From contig NC_063153.1 of NCBI RefSeq assembly GCF_020921035.1, forward strand, positions 7,502,001 to 7,566,000: 64,000 bases of DNA. The letters run 5' to 3'. The notes under the pieces were generated by a model. The model saw nothing but the letters and a program-made list of their open reading frames with translations, was not told the DNA's origin and made no database searches. Shown in pieces: positions 23,466-35,716 of this stretch. Source of the DNA: Rhodamnia argentea (Eukaryota > Streptophyta > Magnoliopsida > Myrtales > Myrtaceae). The translations under genes and the position numbers were made by a program. Every line of letters begins with the position of its first letter. Within the stretch, counting starts at the first letter, position 1.

Positions 23466-26400
23466 TGTGACAGTCTGATTTTCCTGTCATTTCGAGATCT
23501 TTGATTGTAAGATATCCGTTGAAGTATTTCAGTTATATCTCGCTCGGATCCGATCAATCGCGAGTTAACTAACCGAAGGGGAAAGGCCAACGCGTGACGA
23601 GATATGTGGACCTAGGAAATTCATTTCGAAAACGGCATTTTGACCATAAGGGTCGTTGAGGGAATATTTAGAGCTGAGGCTGATCTGAGAACGATTAAGG
23701 GATTCATTGCTAGTGTTATACGATTGGGACGCGGGTGATGCCACATAACCAACGTATGATTTGCGAATTTCCCTAAATCGATTTATGACGATCGCGGCCG
23801 TCGGGGCTAGTAATAGACCCTTGCGATTTCATGACAACCAAGATAGCCGTGATTTGAATTTTCCTAAGTGTGATGAGAATCACATAGTCAATACGCGTAA
23901 TGTCTGCAAAAGCCGCCCGTTAGTTCGAGATAAATTGAAATTACGAACGACGAGAAATCGATCACGAAATGGGATCTTAGAAATGGAAAAAAAAATGGAA
24001 ATGAAGATTTGTTAAAAAAAAAAAAAGAGTTTAGATTGGACGACGCCTAGTCGGGAATGAAAATCGATGAAAAATGGATTTTCGGACGAAGGGTGTGAAA
24101 AGACGATTTTGCCCCTGGAGCTTCGACCCTATTTTTATTAATCGGACAAGGGAATTATTGTCATGTAATTATTCCTTTTATATCAGAAGAAATTAGAGGG
24201 GCAAAATTGGAAGGAAAGTGTGATATTATGTGTATAATGACAAATGTCATTAATCCATGGAGCTCAATCAATGAGCTTGACACCTAAGAGGATTTGGATG
24301 AGAATGAGCCATCTTCTTCTTCAACCTTCTGGTTACTCACGTGCAAGAGCAGATCAGCACCACCACCACCTCCATTTTCTCCTTCCTTCACTCCCTCACG
24401 CACAGGAACAGTTTACCCAACCAGTTCTGATCGCCAACTTCCCGGCCGTCCAACCTTTCAACCGTCGACAACCAGCCAGTGAGCCACCTACCACTGCGAA
24501 GATCAGCCTGTTGTCGAACTTTTCCAAGTGGAAGTGGACCATTTGAGCCACTGTGGAATTCAGGACGGCCAATCTCCCGCGAGTCGCCGGAAACTGACTC
24601 AACCAGAGGTAGGCTGCTGTTGGTATTTCATTGGACCACCAAACGGACGAATTTTGAGCTCAAATTTTGGTGACGTTTAGTAGATATGTATATGATGTTG
24701 CTGTAAATTTTTGGGCGAAAAAGAATGATATCTTGACCTTGAACCACTGTTGTGTTCAAAGGAGCAGAAACTGTCCAATGGCGGATCAGAAGGAATTAGC
24801 GCCAAAAGAGGACCAACTGGTGTCGCCTTGAGCCAAAATTTTCGGTGAGGCCCCTTAATACATAGAACTTAGTGTTAACAAGGATATTGATGGATAAATT
24901 GAAGGATTAGGTTGAGTTGTGGACTGTTTGAGATGGATTGAAACAGAACAGGGGATACCCTGTTTCGGTTCTGTTCTTGCTGAGTTAGAGGGGACTGTTT
25001 GTGATGGAATTGAGATGTAATTTGATCCTTGAGCCATGTTAGGGTGTGTAGTGATATGTTGAGGAAGTGTATGATCGATGATTTGGCGTTTAGGCGAAGG
25101 AATATTGATGAATTGATTGATTTCCTCTAGGTTGCTTGCTGCCCTGTTCTGAAATTGTGGGAGCCGAGGTGTTTAAGGGCTAGGGAAAGAAGTGTTTTGC
25201 TGATTAAGCTTAAGGTAAGAAAGTTCTTATACCTTGGCTAGAACGATTGGGTTCAATTGGGTGAATACGATGAGGATTGTGCAAATTTTGGTGAGTTACG
25301 GTGATGTTGTTTGATATGTGATTTCGCGTTGTGCCAATTGCTTAAAGACTCATTGAATAGCCTTGATATGTATTGATTGCCTCTTGCTTGTTGAAAATTT
25401 ATGTTCTCACATGCCTTTTATTGTTGGCTCTATGTGTGAGCTATATTTGAATTTGAAGTCATGAGTATGATGAATTCTTGGCATGCTTGAAAAATTGTGG
25501 TACCCTGATGCGTAAAGACGCGGGGTGGAAATGGCCAACGTCCCGATGCGTAAGTGACGCGGGACGGAAATTATGATGTATCGACACGGGCCCGAGATGA
25601 TTTTGAAAACCTGAGACGTTTTACGTGGGTTTTATCGATGAGACGGTCTGATGCGTAAATACGCGGACCTAGCCCGAGGCGTTTCACACGCGGGCTTGAA
25701 TCAATGAAGGTGGAAAGAAAGGAAGGCGTGGCTTGGTTTGGTTATGTGCATCGTCTTAAGTAAATGATGAGACATATTGCCATGATTGAGTAATTGATAC
25801 TTATTGTTATGCATGTGCTTTGTATAGTTGTTGTATGCATCACGTTACTATGCATATTGAGCTTATCTTGTTTTTGTCTGAATGAACTGTCGGTCTAACC
25901 TAGGGATAGGACTTGCCTTACTAAGATGTAAATCTCACCCCGTCGTGGGACCTTTCTTTTTCGGATCCTAGAAATTGAAGATGTTACCTGTCCGATTGGG
26001 TGAACCCCAATAAATGACTAGGTACATTGAGGAGTTTCCTGAAGGTGGAGATGTAGTATATATTAGAAGGACGAACGTGGTATGGGTAAATGAGCCTGGA
26101 GCATCTTATAAGCCTCATAGGTTCGAGGCATGGTTTCGTAGAGTAAACGGGGTCGTATCTGAACAATTAAGGCCCCAAGATGTGCCAGAAGGGGTTGTAC
26201 CTTCTTGGTGCCACCCTACTAGGGATGAGATAGAAGTCGAAGTGTCCTTTGTAGGTTCAAGGAATATACCTGAAAAAGAACCGGTGAGAGAGGAAAATAT
26301 AGAAGTAATAGAGATTTCGGATTCGGAAGACGATGAGATGGACAAGGATTCAATCGAAGTGCAGTTGGAGTCTTCCTCCGAGTATGTTCCCGACGAGGAC

Positions 26401-26818
26401 GCGAGCCAAGCCGAGGACACTAGTACTTTCTAGAGTCTCCGCTGTTGGTCGACTTTGATGCTACTTTTTTGTTGGAGACGGTGTTAGGTTAGGGCCTGGT
26501 GGTTTCATTTTTGGTTTGCCGTCTTGTCTTCGTGACCTCGGTTGTGTATATTGTTAGTTTTTCTTTTTTTTTTGTGGTATCGTTTGTACGGACATGTATG
26601 TATTTATCTATTTGCATTTTTTTTTATGGATAAAGTCTTTTAGTTTCCCCGTATCTCATTAAGTGGATGTAGTGAGACGATGGACTGGAGTTGGGTTTAT
26701 TTTCTTTCGCTTCTCGCTTGCGAGTTTCCTTTCATTCGCCGTACATGAAGAGTATCCTGGGATAGCACTTACGGCGTGTTATGGATGTACGTGCTCGTAA
26801 GGGAAGCGGGGCGTCACA
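23466..26818 (+). mobile_element. 3.35-kb long solo LTR (Ty3/gypsy-like) with perfect target duplication
   Basis: The insertion starts TGTGACAGTCTGATTTTCC and ends GGGGCGTCACA. It is flanked by ACTAA at 23461-23465 and ACTAA at 26819-26823. Removing it rejoins TNL exon 3 sequence (GAGCACGACTAA / GTTCCATAAATATAG) exactly as in the uninterrupted paralogs. TG...CA ends and a 5-bp duplication are LTR-retrotransposon features. No second LTR, primer-binding site or pol domain is seen, so a solo LTR is the simplest reading. LTRs this long occur in Tekay/Del-type and Ogre-type gypsy families; family placement is inference. It carries GCGT/ACGC palindromes at 25505-25700 and an open frame at 26014-26433. 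Confidence 0.82.
26014..26433 (+). CDS. Hypothetical acidic-tailed 139-residue protein inside the long LTR
   Basis: ATG directly after an in-frame TAA, open for 139 codons. Residues 1-80 are mixed and tryptophan-containing (VVWVNEPGASY, FEAWFRRVNGVV, VVPSWCHPTRDEIEVEV). Residues ~90-139 are strongly acidic and Ser-rich, including EVIEISDSEDDE, which fits a SUMO-interacting motif (hydrophobic core followed by acidic/serine residues). No known domain is recognised, and it does not look like gag, protease, integrase or reverse transcriptase. It may be an LTR-borne accessory frame or chance; expression is unknown. Confidence 0.4.
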   Translation: MTRYIEEFPEGGDVVYIRRTNVVWVNEPGASYKPHRFEAWFRRVNGVVSEQLRPQDVPEGVVPSWCHPTRDEIEVEVSFVGSRNIPEKEPVREENIEVIEISDSEDDEMDKDSIEVQLESSSEYVPDEDASQAEDTSTF

Positions 26819-28134
26819 ACTAAGTTCCATAAATATAGATTGACTGCCTGCAAGTGTCAAGGGCAATGACGCCAGGAGAGCCATCTTAAATTTGAGGGAA
26901 GATTCTCAAAATCTCCTACCAAATTCCTTGCCCCCCCCCACCTCTCTAATTCCAACAACCGTAAGCTAGGCAACATTGAAAACTCTTCACTTGTGAAGTC
27001 GTGCTCTGTGGAAAGTATTGTTAGTTTGAGTGCTATGATATTCTCCGTTGCCTCACGACATGAAAAGGCATAAGTGAACGCATTCCGTGAATAATTGTTG
27101 CATAGACTTAGTTCTATAAGTTAACAATTCAGTTTGCTTCTACTTTTAGATTTTAAATGTAAGACATCCTAGGCTAGGTTTGAATGGTGATATTTCCTTC
27201 ATTTCACTCCAATTTTTTTTTTTAAAAAATTAGTTCTCAGTGATGCGCAACACAAAACAAATATAGAAATATACTCTAAACTTTGAGTTGTGAATAATAT
27301 TTACCTTTCTATTTTGCATTACGTGCAACGCAATCTTGGGACACCATAATCTACTATGCTCCCCTGGAACTTTGAGGTCTTCTTGTCGAACAATTTCTCT
27401 TCCAAAGCCACTGCGTAGGTCATGCATCAATAGTCTATCATCATGGTCAACTTTTATCAAAGACATGCGTATAAGGAAATTGATCTCAATTCTTGGGAGA
27501 AAATCCAATGCTTTCCACGTATAATGTGGATGAATTCTTTGTTCACCAATAAATTAACATGCAATATCAAGAAAAGTTTCTCTTTGTGCATCCTCTAACA
27601 TTTCAAAGCTAATCTTTAATTTCTGAAGGATATCTTGAATGGGCACTACATCTAATTTCTTTAACTTGTCTTTCCAAAGACGATTACTTTTGCAATAAAG
27701 AGAGGACCAATAACCTCAAGAGAGCCAAAGGAAGTCCACCGGCTTTGGCAATGATACCATGAGAGATATTATTGTAGTCATGTGGAGGGAAATCCATTCT
27801 GAAAGCTTGCTTATTGGAAAGTTGAATAGCATGGCCATGGCGCAATTCTTCCAATTGATAAATTTTAAACTCTTTGAAACACGCTTGGATATTATTTTCT
27901 CGGTTCTCCTCTGTGATAGGCAAAAAGTTGGTGTCCCTCGTTGTAATTATAATTCTACTCCCTGGACCAAACCAATCACACTTTTCTACAAGTTTTGAGA
28001 GTTGGTCTCACTTGTCTCGGTTATCAAGAACAATGAGGACTTTCTTACCACAGAGTCTATTTTTGATTTGGTTAGTCCCTGCATCAAAGTCAACAATCTC
28101 CACTAGTTTGGAGTTTAGAATTTCCAACAATATT

Positions 28135-30660
28135 CAATTTTTTCCTTCTATTAATTCAAGCTAATGGAATTTATTGCTTTGGCTTCTACCTTAGTACGTT
28201 TGAATGCTAGACAAAAAAAAAAAAAAAACGTTACATGGATTATCAGACACAAGATATTCACCTTAAATGACAAAATAATAATCCTTTTATTGTGATTAAT
28301 TTGTTCAATTCGGAAAATTGATTGTTCGTGTGATTTAATGATATGAATTATTATATCATAATTTGAGTTCAATATCCTACGTGGATAATGCATGTGTAAT
28401 GTTACTTTTCTGTCTACCGTTCATACTTACCTGAAATTTTGCTCGGCAAATTGGAGTTATCATTAGTAATGCTACATTAAATATGAGAGGAAGGGACACT
28501 TATATTTAGAAAGAACAAGGTAGTTTCATAAGAAAACAGCCTAGCATTACTATTCATATTTACCATGAACTCTAGTATTTATCAAGACTAACTAGGGTTT
28601 ACTGAGAACGATTTATACTTACCACCATAGCTAGTGATATTATTTTGTTTGTCAATGATAAAGCCGACGAACTCATTGTAAACCTTATTTATTAATTGAA
28701 AATATTTGTAAACTTAATATAGACGAACTTTTTACTCAATACACTAGAGATATCGGGAAAATTCGCTAGATGGCCATCTCCGACCAACGTCCACGTTAGC
28801 GCCGTCCAACCAAAATTGGTTGGATGGACTGAATTAACACAATTGATAAGTGGACTCGAGCTAGGCTTGGCTCAACCGAGGCTCCCATTGATAATCTCTA
28901 ATTAGTAGCAACTTTGAATTAGTTTTTCCTTTTGTGGTAAATGAGAAATAGAACTTTTTATTCGCAAAGAACAAGTTACTTCTAATAAAAGCAAGTTAGA
29001 TTAGAAAGCAACTTGCATTTACCAAGAAAATTTAGCATTTACCACTCATGAGTTCATTTACCCCCTCATGATTTTTTTTAACAGTAAATGGGATCTTTTA
29101 CTGCTAAATCAGTAACATTTATGGTGTAATGAATATTTTTACCACACATTGGACTCTTTTACTCCGGATGGGAACCTATTTAACAGGTAAAAAAAATATG
29201 GACGGGTGAGATTTTTGTAATTTTATTACATTCAACCGTGAGAGATTTGACCGCACCTCAACGTAAAAGAACCTTTCTTGCTCAAAATCATCAACATCAC
29301 AATCTAAATACATACATAAAATAAGTTCATACTTTTCAACTTTTCACTTATGCGTTTTTTCAAATGATAGATCGCATTTAATTTATCTAACCCAATTTTT
29401 ATATTTGCGTAAATTTTCTAATTAATCACGTTCAATATCAATTTCTGATCAATTTGAGCTCACGTGGCTGTTGGAAGAAGTCGAAGGATGATACTGGATG
29501 ATCTCCTGGGAGGCAACCCTTTTTTTTTTTTTCAATTCTATAATGGCTTGTTTTTTTTTTTTTTTTTTTGGGTCAAACTATAATGGCTTGTTTACCGGTC
29601 GAGGCATTTAGAAGGAAGTTAAAGGGCATTAAGATGTAGTTATGGATTTGAAGCCATTGGAGAATGAAGTGATGTAAGTTGTAGATCAACAAGAGCGCGA
29701 TTTTAAAGGAACAAGATCATGGCATCATGAGAGTATGGCCATAAGACTTTGTAGCCATGCTCAGAGACAGTTGTGGTACAACCACTGTAAATAACATGTT
29801 CGTCTACCGGAGACCCCTCAAATACAAGCAAATCAATTTACTATCCCTCAGTTATTTTCGCTTTCTTCCACTGTAATTTTAGTTTCCAATCTCGAGCCGT
29901 CGATTGAATTCCGACGTGTTTCGTAGCTTTAGTTTCCAGATTTGCATCATCGATTAAATTCTAGGGTAACACCTTTGTGTGCTTAAGCATTGTTGTCGAT
30001 TAAATTTCAGCATAATTTGCATGTGCTCGTTCCATTGAAGTGGCTGAATATCCCAAGTTTTATTGTTGTTTAAATTCTAGCACGGTTTATGTACATACAA
30101 TTTTGTTTGAAGTGAAGTTATCGTTAATTCTTGTCTACCTGTGATATTTCCTATTCGGAGTCACTATAGAATCTGTCTCCTCTAATAAAAATCGAAAAAT
30201 GACTTTCAGTGAAGATATTCGGTCGTGGAGTCGAATTCCGGCGAAACAAAGAGATCAAAATAAGGATTTGCTATCACATGAAATAGTATTTCCCACAAAT
30301 TGTGGAAGTAAACTATCTTACTAGAGTTTAACTTTGCGACAAGAATGTCATATTAGATTATTAAATTATTAGATGAGATAGATGACATTAACCAATTGGA
30401 TTAGATTAGATTCTAGATTAGATTAGTAAATGCCTCCATCGATAGGCGGGTGAATCATAGAAAATGAGCTTTCGCGCTTGTCTACTATTCGTGAAGATCC
30501 CAAGTCAAACTTAAAATGGAACTTAAAAAGCTAGACATTAATCAACCTCACTTGCTAGACCTATATACTGCATAAGAGATACAATACTAGGAAAACCAAC
30601 TTTGTGAGAAGAATGCTATATTAGATTTAGCTGTAATATATCCATACAGAGAAGGCAACC
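28135..30660. other. AT-rich intergenic DNA between TNL copies
   Basis: Contains homopolymer runs (poly-A near 28208, poly-T near 29520 and 29550), with two TATAATGGCTTGTTT words flanking the second run. No coding similarity and no bounded element were recognised. The last few hundred bases include TNL 3'-flank-like sequence (ATTAGATGAGATAGATGAC near 30370). Confidence 0.5.
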
Positions 30661-30666
30661 TTTGAC

Positions 30667-33600
30667 TTACACCTCAAGGTTTCGATAGATCAATAGACCT
30701 TTTCGATGGAGCCGTAGTGCCGAAACTGATGATGATGCTTCCGATTGTTCCGATTCCTTCCGTTCTCTAAGTTCGATCGACTGAGTAAACCTCGCATGCA
30801 ATTCACATCCATTGTCTTTAGACTCGCCTAACATTGGGCATCCATGAACACAGGGATGACATGAATTTGGTACATCAGGCAAACCTTGCAAGGATTCGCA
30901 GTTAAGGAGGTGCATTGTTCGCAGCTTACGTAGCTTCGATAGATCGGGTAACCCTTTTATGGAGCTACATTTCCTTATTAATAATCCCTTCAGTGATTGC
31001 AATTCACCCAAACCTCGAATCTCGATCAGCTGCTTGCAACTCCTCACCGTCAGCTCTTCGAGCTTCCCTAAGCTCGACAGGCCCGATAACCTCACCAGAG
31101 ATTCAGACTCTACCACATTCAGACGATGGAGATTCTCTAGCTGATCAAACTCAACCTCTTCCAACCAACATCTGAAGAGTGTTAACCTGGACAAATGTTT
31201 CAAATAACTCAAGTTGGAAAAGAATGGCTGTCCCATCGGTGACTGGACATCTCTTAGTTCCAAAAGAGAGAGACTGGAAGGAAGCCTTGCGAGAGATCGA
31301 GGGTCATCACAGTATATGCTCAGGGCTCAAAGCTGAGGAGGCCATGTGATATTCCAATCCTCCATCTTTGCTGACTTACCCATCGCCTTGGATGAAGTTT
31401 GTCCAGGGGTGCCAAGCACAGTCCCAGCTCCGAAACACAGAACTTTTAGACTTGCAGGAAGTTCTGGCAACCTTTCAAGCTTGTGACAATCTCCGAAACG
31501 AAGTTCTTGGAGATGAGATAGCTGACTAATGTTGGTTGGCACTCTGCTCACCTTGCTACCCGATACGTCGAGCACCTCCAAAGAGGATACTCGCCCAATC
31601 TCACTTGGGATTTCCCCGTCCAGATTTTTACAGTTGCGGGATTCCAACACTTTAAGATTCTCCAGCATCCCTATGGCCTTCGGTAGCTCTTTTATCTTAC
31701 TCCCAGCCATAAATAAGCGCTCAAGCTTTTTAAGATGTCCAATAGAAGCGGGCAGTGCTGTAATCTTTGCACTCTGCAAGTTTAGGCCGAGCAATGATTT
31801 TAGTCCTCCAATAGAGCTGGGCAGCTCCCTTATCTGAGTGAATCCCAGATTCATTCCCTCCAACCTTTTGAGATCTCCAATAGAATCAGGTAACTCTTTG
31901 ATTCTTGTGTAGAGCAAATTCAATAGCAGCAGCGATCTCAATCTCCCAATGGATTCTGGAAGCTTTCTAAGCCGATGACAGCCCCTTAAAGACAAGCACG
32001 TCAATCCCGCCATCTCTCCAACAGAAGGATGAAGCTCTTGCATACACTGCCCCTCTAGCTTTAGGCTTGACAAGTACTTTAGACCGCATATTGCAGAAGG
32101 CACCGCGAACAGGTCAAAATGGAGGACTGCTGACAGCCTTGACGGCTGAACTTGGGCTGCAGTTATTTCCAAGTGCTTCAGGCGCTCTAGCTTACCGATA
32201 GAGCCATCAATTTGTAGCGACATTGGACAATGTCCGTCGAGAACCAGTATCTTCAAATTCAGGCACGTTGAGAAGTCAGGAGTTGTTGAGAGATGGCATC
32301 TCATGAGATGTAAAACTTTCAAGTCATGATTCGCCTGTGAAACAGATTAGAGTTAGAAAAACTAACAAGGCAAATGGCAACAAAGGTACATATGGGATTC
32401 GAAACCATACCAAGCATGGGCCCCATTCATTCCAGTTCTCCGGAATGTCGCTGTCCGAAAGCTTGAGCACGATTAAGTTCCATAAACATAGATTGACTGC
32501 CTGCAACTCCAAAGGGCAACGACGCCAAGAGAGCCATCTTAGACTCGAGAGAAGATTCTTAAAGTCTCCTACCAAGTTGCCCCCCTCTAATTCCAAGAAC
32601 CTTAAGCTAGGAAGCCTTGAAAACTCATCACTTGTAAAGTCGCGCTCTTTGGAAAGGCCAGTTAGTTTGAGTGCGATGAGGTTTTCTGTTCCCTGCAACA
32701 TGAAACGGCGTTTAACTTTCTACAGTGAAAAAAAGAAGAAAAACCATTCCGCCGAACAATTCTGATTGATTCTACTTTGGATTGTAAATGTAAGCATTTA
32801 TCATCTTTTGCAAGATATAAATCATGATATTACCTTCATTTCACTCTAAATAAATTTAGTTTTTTGCGATACGCGAAACATAAACAAAGGACACATCCAG
32901 GAACATTCTCTAAATTTCAAGCTGATGTTTTCTTGATTGAGAAAACAGTAGTTATGAATAAGTTTACCTTTCTTGTCTGCACTACGTCCAATGCAACCTT
33001 GGGACACCATAGTCTACTCCGCTTTCCAGGAACTTTGAGATCTTCCAGTCGGACAATTTCTCTTCCAAGATCTCTTAGGAGGTCATGCATCAACAATCTA
33101 TCATTATCAATCTTTATCAAAGACATACGGGTAAGAACAACAAGATCACTTCTTGGGAAAAAGTCCATGGCTTTCCACATATAATGTGGATGGATTCTTT
33201 CTTCACCAATTAAGTAACATGCAATATCAAGAAAAATTTCTCTCTGTGCATCTTCAAGCATTTCAAAACTAATCTTTAATTTGTCAAGGACATCCTGCTT
33301 AGGAACCATATTTAATTTCTTCAATGTGTCTTTCCAAAGTTTTTCACTTTTGCGATAAAGAGAGGAACCGATGACCTCGAGAGCCAAAGGAAGTCCACCA
33401 GCTTTATGAATGATATCGCAAGAAATATCATCATAGTCATGTGGAGGGGAATCCATTCTGAAAGCATGCTTACTAAAAAGCTGAAGAGCATGGCAATGGG
33501 GCAACTCTCTCATTTGATAGATTTTAAACTCTTTGAAATGCATTGGGACACTATTTTGTTGGTTCTCCTCCCCGATCGGCAAAAAGTTGGTGTCCCTCGT

Positions 33601-34832
33601 TGTAATAATAATCCTGCTCCCTTGACCAAACCAATCACGCTTTTCTGCAAGTTTTGTGAGTTGATCCCACTTACTTAGGTCGTCAAGAACTACAAGCACT
33701 TTCTTGTCACGGAATCTCCTTTTAATTTGGTTAACCCCTGCATCAGAGTCAGAAATCTCCACTGGCTTGAAGTTTAGAATTTCTGACAATAGTTGTTTTT
33801 GCAATTGAACAACTTTGCCGTCCTTTGAAGCTTCTCGAACATCCGAAAGAAAGCTACAGCCATGGAACCGACTAGAAATTTGGTTAAAGACAACCTTGGC
33901 AAGAGTCGTCTTACCGATGCCTCCCATTCCGTGAATTACTATGTAACGTACATCAGGAGAACCTTCATCTAATAAGCGCATGACGTCTTCAACATGATCA
34001 TGAATCCCGACCAAATGATCGGGCAGATGTTTGTCTCTTTTATTCAGCTTGATCAAAACTTCAGCAACGATTGATCTAATAAGTTCACCTTGTCTGTCAT
34101 ATTTGATACAAGGAGTCTAGTCAGAGAAAGATTGTAGATAGAATAATGACCTATCAAGTTCAGAAATATCGTAAATTAAACACAAAGGCTGCCACGAAGA
34201 GAGGGGAGGCAAGCGCGGGCGGCCGCCTCCCTCCCAAAAGATTTTGAACATATACGTTGCCGATTACATATCTACTTTAAGTAAAGGAACTTTTAACCTT
34301 ACCCTCTATCTTTGAGATCCCATCCCTTGATAAGACCGACCTCCCTCAGAGCCTCTTTCCATCGCTGCACCATATGGCAGCCGAACTTCTCCTCGTGCTT
34401 CTGCAGAGCGTCATGGTATAGACCGGTTTTCAATTTGACATCGTCGGGACTCACGTCGAAGAAAACAGGTAGGATCATCACTTTGCGGTCTCTGTTTCTC
34501 GAGCAATCCACCATGCATGCAAGCTCGCGAAGACACCACGCACTGGACACGTAGTTTCTAGAGAAGATGGGCATACAGATTTTGGAACTCTGGATCGCGT
34601 GTTCCAGGCCACATCCGACTGCTTCACCTTTTCTGATCTCTTCATTGTCTCTGAAAACGCAAATCCCAGCTCCGTCCAAGGAGTGATAGAGGCAGTCGGC
34701 AAAATTCAGGCGAGTGTCGGGCCCTCTAAAATTCAAGAACACCTCGAATTCAGCCCCAAGCAACCACTCGACAACATTACCTCTATCGGTGGTCGACACC
34801 GTCCTTCCATCCATTGAGTCCCTGCTGTCCAT
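30667..34832 (-). CDS. TIR-NBS-LRR resistance protein (copy C), near-intact with in-frame TGA
   Basis: Intracellular immune receptor of the TNL class. Exons: 34832-34303 (TIR), 34093-32968 (NB-ARC), 32692-32411, and 32334 onward (LRR); splice sites are canonical and phases agree. The TIR domain (about 29-170) has FEVFLNFRGPDTR, RKGEAVG and CLREL with the conserved Glu. NB-ARC has P-loop GMGGIGKTT (232-240), kinase-2 VLVVLDD (309-315), GSRIIITTRD (335-344), GLPL (410-413) and MHD (512-514). LRRs follow from residue 647. Reading stops at TGA 31329-31327 after WPPQL (981 residues), but the same frame continues without other stops to 30667 and matches the post-LRR domain of copies A and D (full length would be ~1,201). 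The stop may reflect a truncated receptor, a recent pseudogene, or a sequence error. Plant TIR domains act as NADases on activation; that activity is family knowledge. Confidence 0.9.
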
Positions 34833-34896
34833 CTTTAGGAGCTAAAGTATACCAATCGAGTTGAAGATTAGTGTCTAACCAATGTGATTCTGGAGG

Positions 34897-34903
34897 ATTT
34901 ATA
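34897..34903 (-). promoter_or_regulatory. TATA box of TNL copy C
   Basis: TATAAAT on the minus strand, about 65 bases upstream of the TNL ATG. This is a plausible core promoter position for a short leader. Confidence 0.5.
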
Positions 34904-35228
34904 GACGGGCCAGAGTCACGGAAGACACCTTGGTTGCATTGCGGTTTTTTTCTGGGAAGCGCCGGAGAAATTTCCTATGATAAGAAACTATTCTACCAAC
35001 TATTCTAGGTGATAATAAGTCAACTCACTTTGGTCTACGAGAATCTTTTCTGTGGCTCGACGTCCTCCTAGACCAAGACCAGCGAGCACACTTTGGTCGA
35101 TTTTCGCTCGGCTTCTAAATAAGCTGTTGGGGAGAACCGGACAGCAATTTACCACAAACAAACTCAATTTAGGATCAGTTTCTTTCACCAAAACTAGACC
35201 GACGAAAATCTTAACCTCAGCAACAACT

Positions 35229-35440
35229 ATCAAGATTTTACGTGGAAAACCCAATGAGGAAAAAATCACGGATGGCCCAAAACATCCACTAATACACAAA
35301 GGGATTTTTGTCTAGTCACATGTTGGAGACTCAACATCAACAATACAACATCATTTCATCACCACAAAGGTGGATTAGCACAAACAGAGCAAGAAAACTT
35401 CAATTGTGGTTGGATAATTTGGAGAAAGTTCTCAATAAAC
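35229..35440 (-). repeat. LTR-like repeat, left copy, of copia relic 2
   Basis: Contains GATTTTACGTGGAAAACCC, GGATGGCCCAAA and ACAATACAACATCATTTC in the same order as the copy at 37719-37945. It lies just beyond the RNase H end of the copia relic, where a 3' LTR is expected. Strongly diverged; ends not resolved. Confidence 0.55.
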
Positions 35441-35716
35441 GAAACTAATCATCGTTAACGGAATTGGCTCAAATTTTACTAAGTTGTTTCGAATTGGGAT
35501 CGCAAAGTGACAGCCCTATTCTTTTTTTCCCCCCTTGTTTTCACAGAGACGACTCTCTCTCCTCTCGTGTTTCTGACTCTATGGCACTGGGCACACTCAC
35601 AAACAAAACAGGCCATTTCTTTTCTTTTGTCTTTTGTCTTTTGTCTTTTCTTCTTTTTGCTTTTTTGACCTTTTGTCTTTTTCTTTCTTTCTTTTTTTTG
35701 TTTGTCTCTTTTTTTA

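Larger units (their letters stand above)
22480..28130 (-). pseudogene. TNL resistance gene remnant (copy B), split by a solo LTR
   Basis: The 3' flank (22480-22620) matches the flank of the right-edge TNL copy. LRR pieces at 22790-23330 (FRKLPDSIGKLRSLVVLNL, MRCHLSTTPDLSTCLDL) are followed by exon 3, which is interrupted at 23461 and resumes at 26824 after a 3.35-kb insertion. Further upstream are NB-ARC pieces: LLMHDLRSGFGREIV with a variant MHD region (27430), GGLPLAL (27740), KQAFRMDFPPHDY (27790), and GSRIIITTRD plus the kinase-2 region on the minus strand (27930-28070). Homology ends near 28130, so the P-loop and TIR exons are missing. Frameshifts separate the pieces. It is non-functional. 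Confidence 0.87.
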
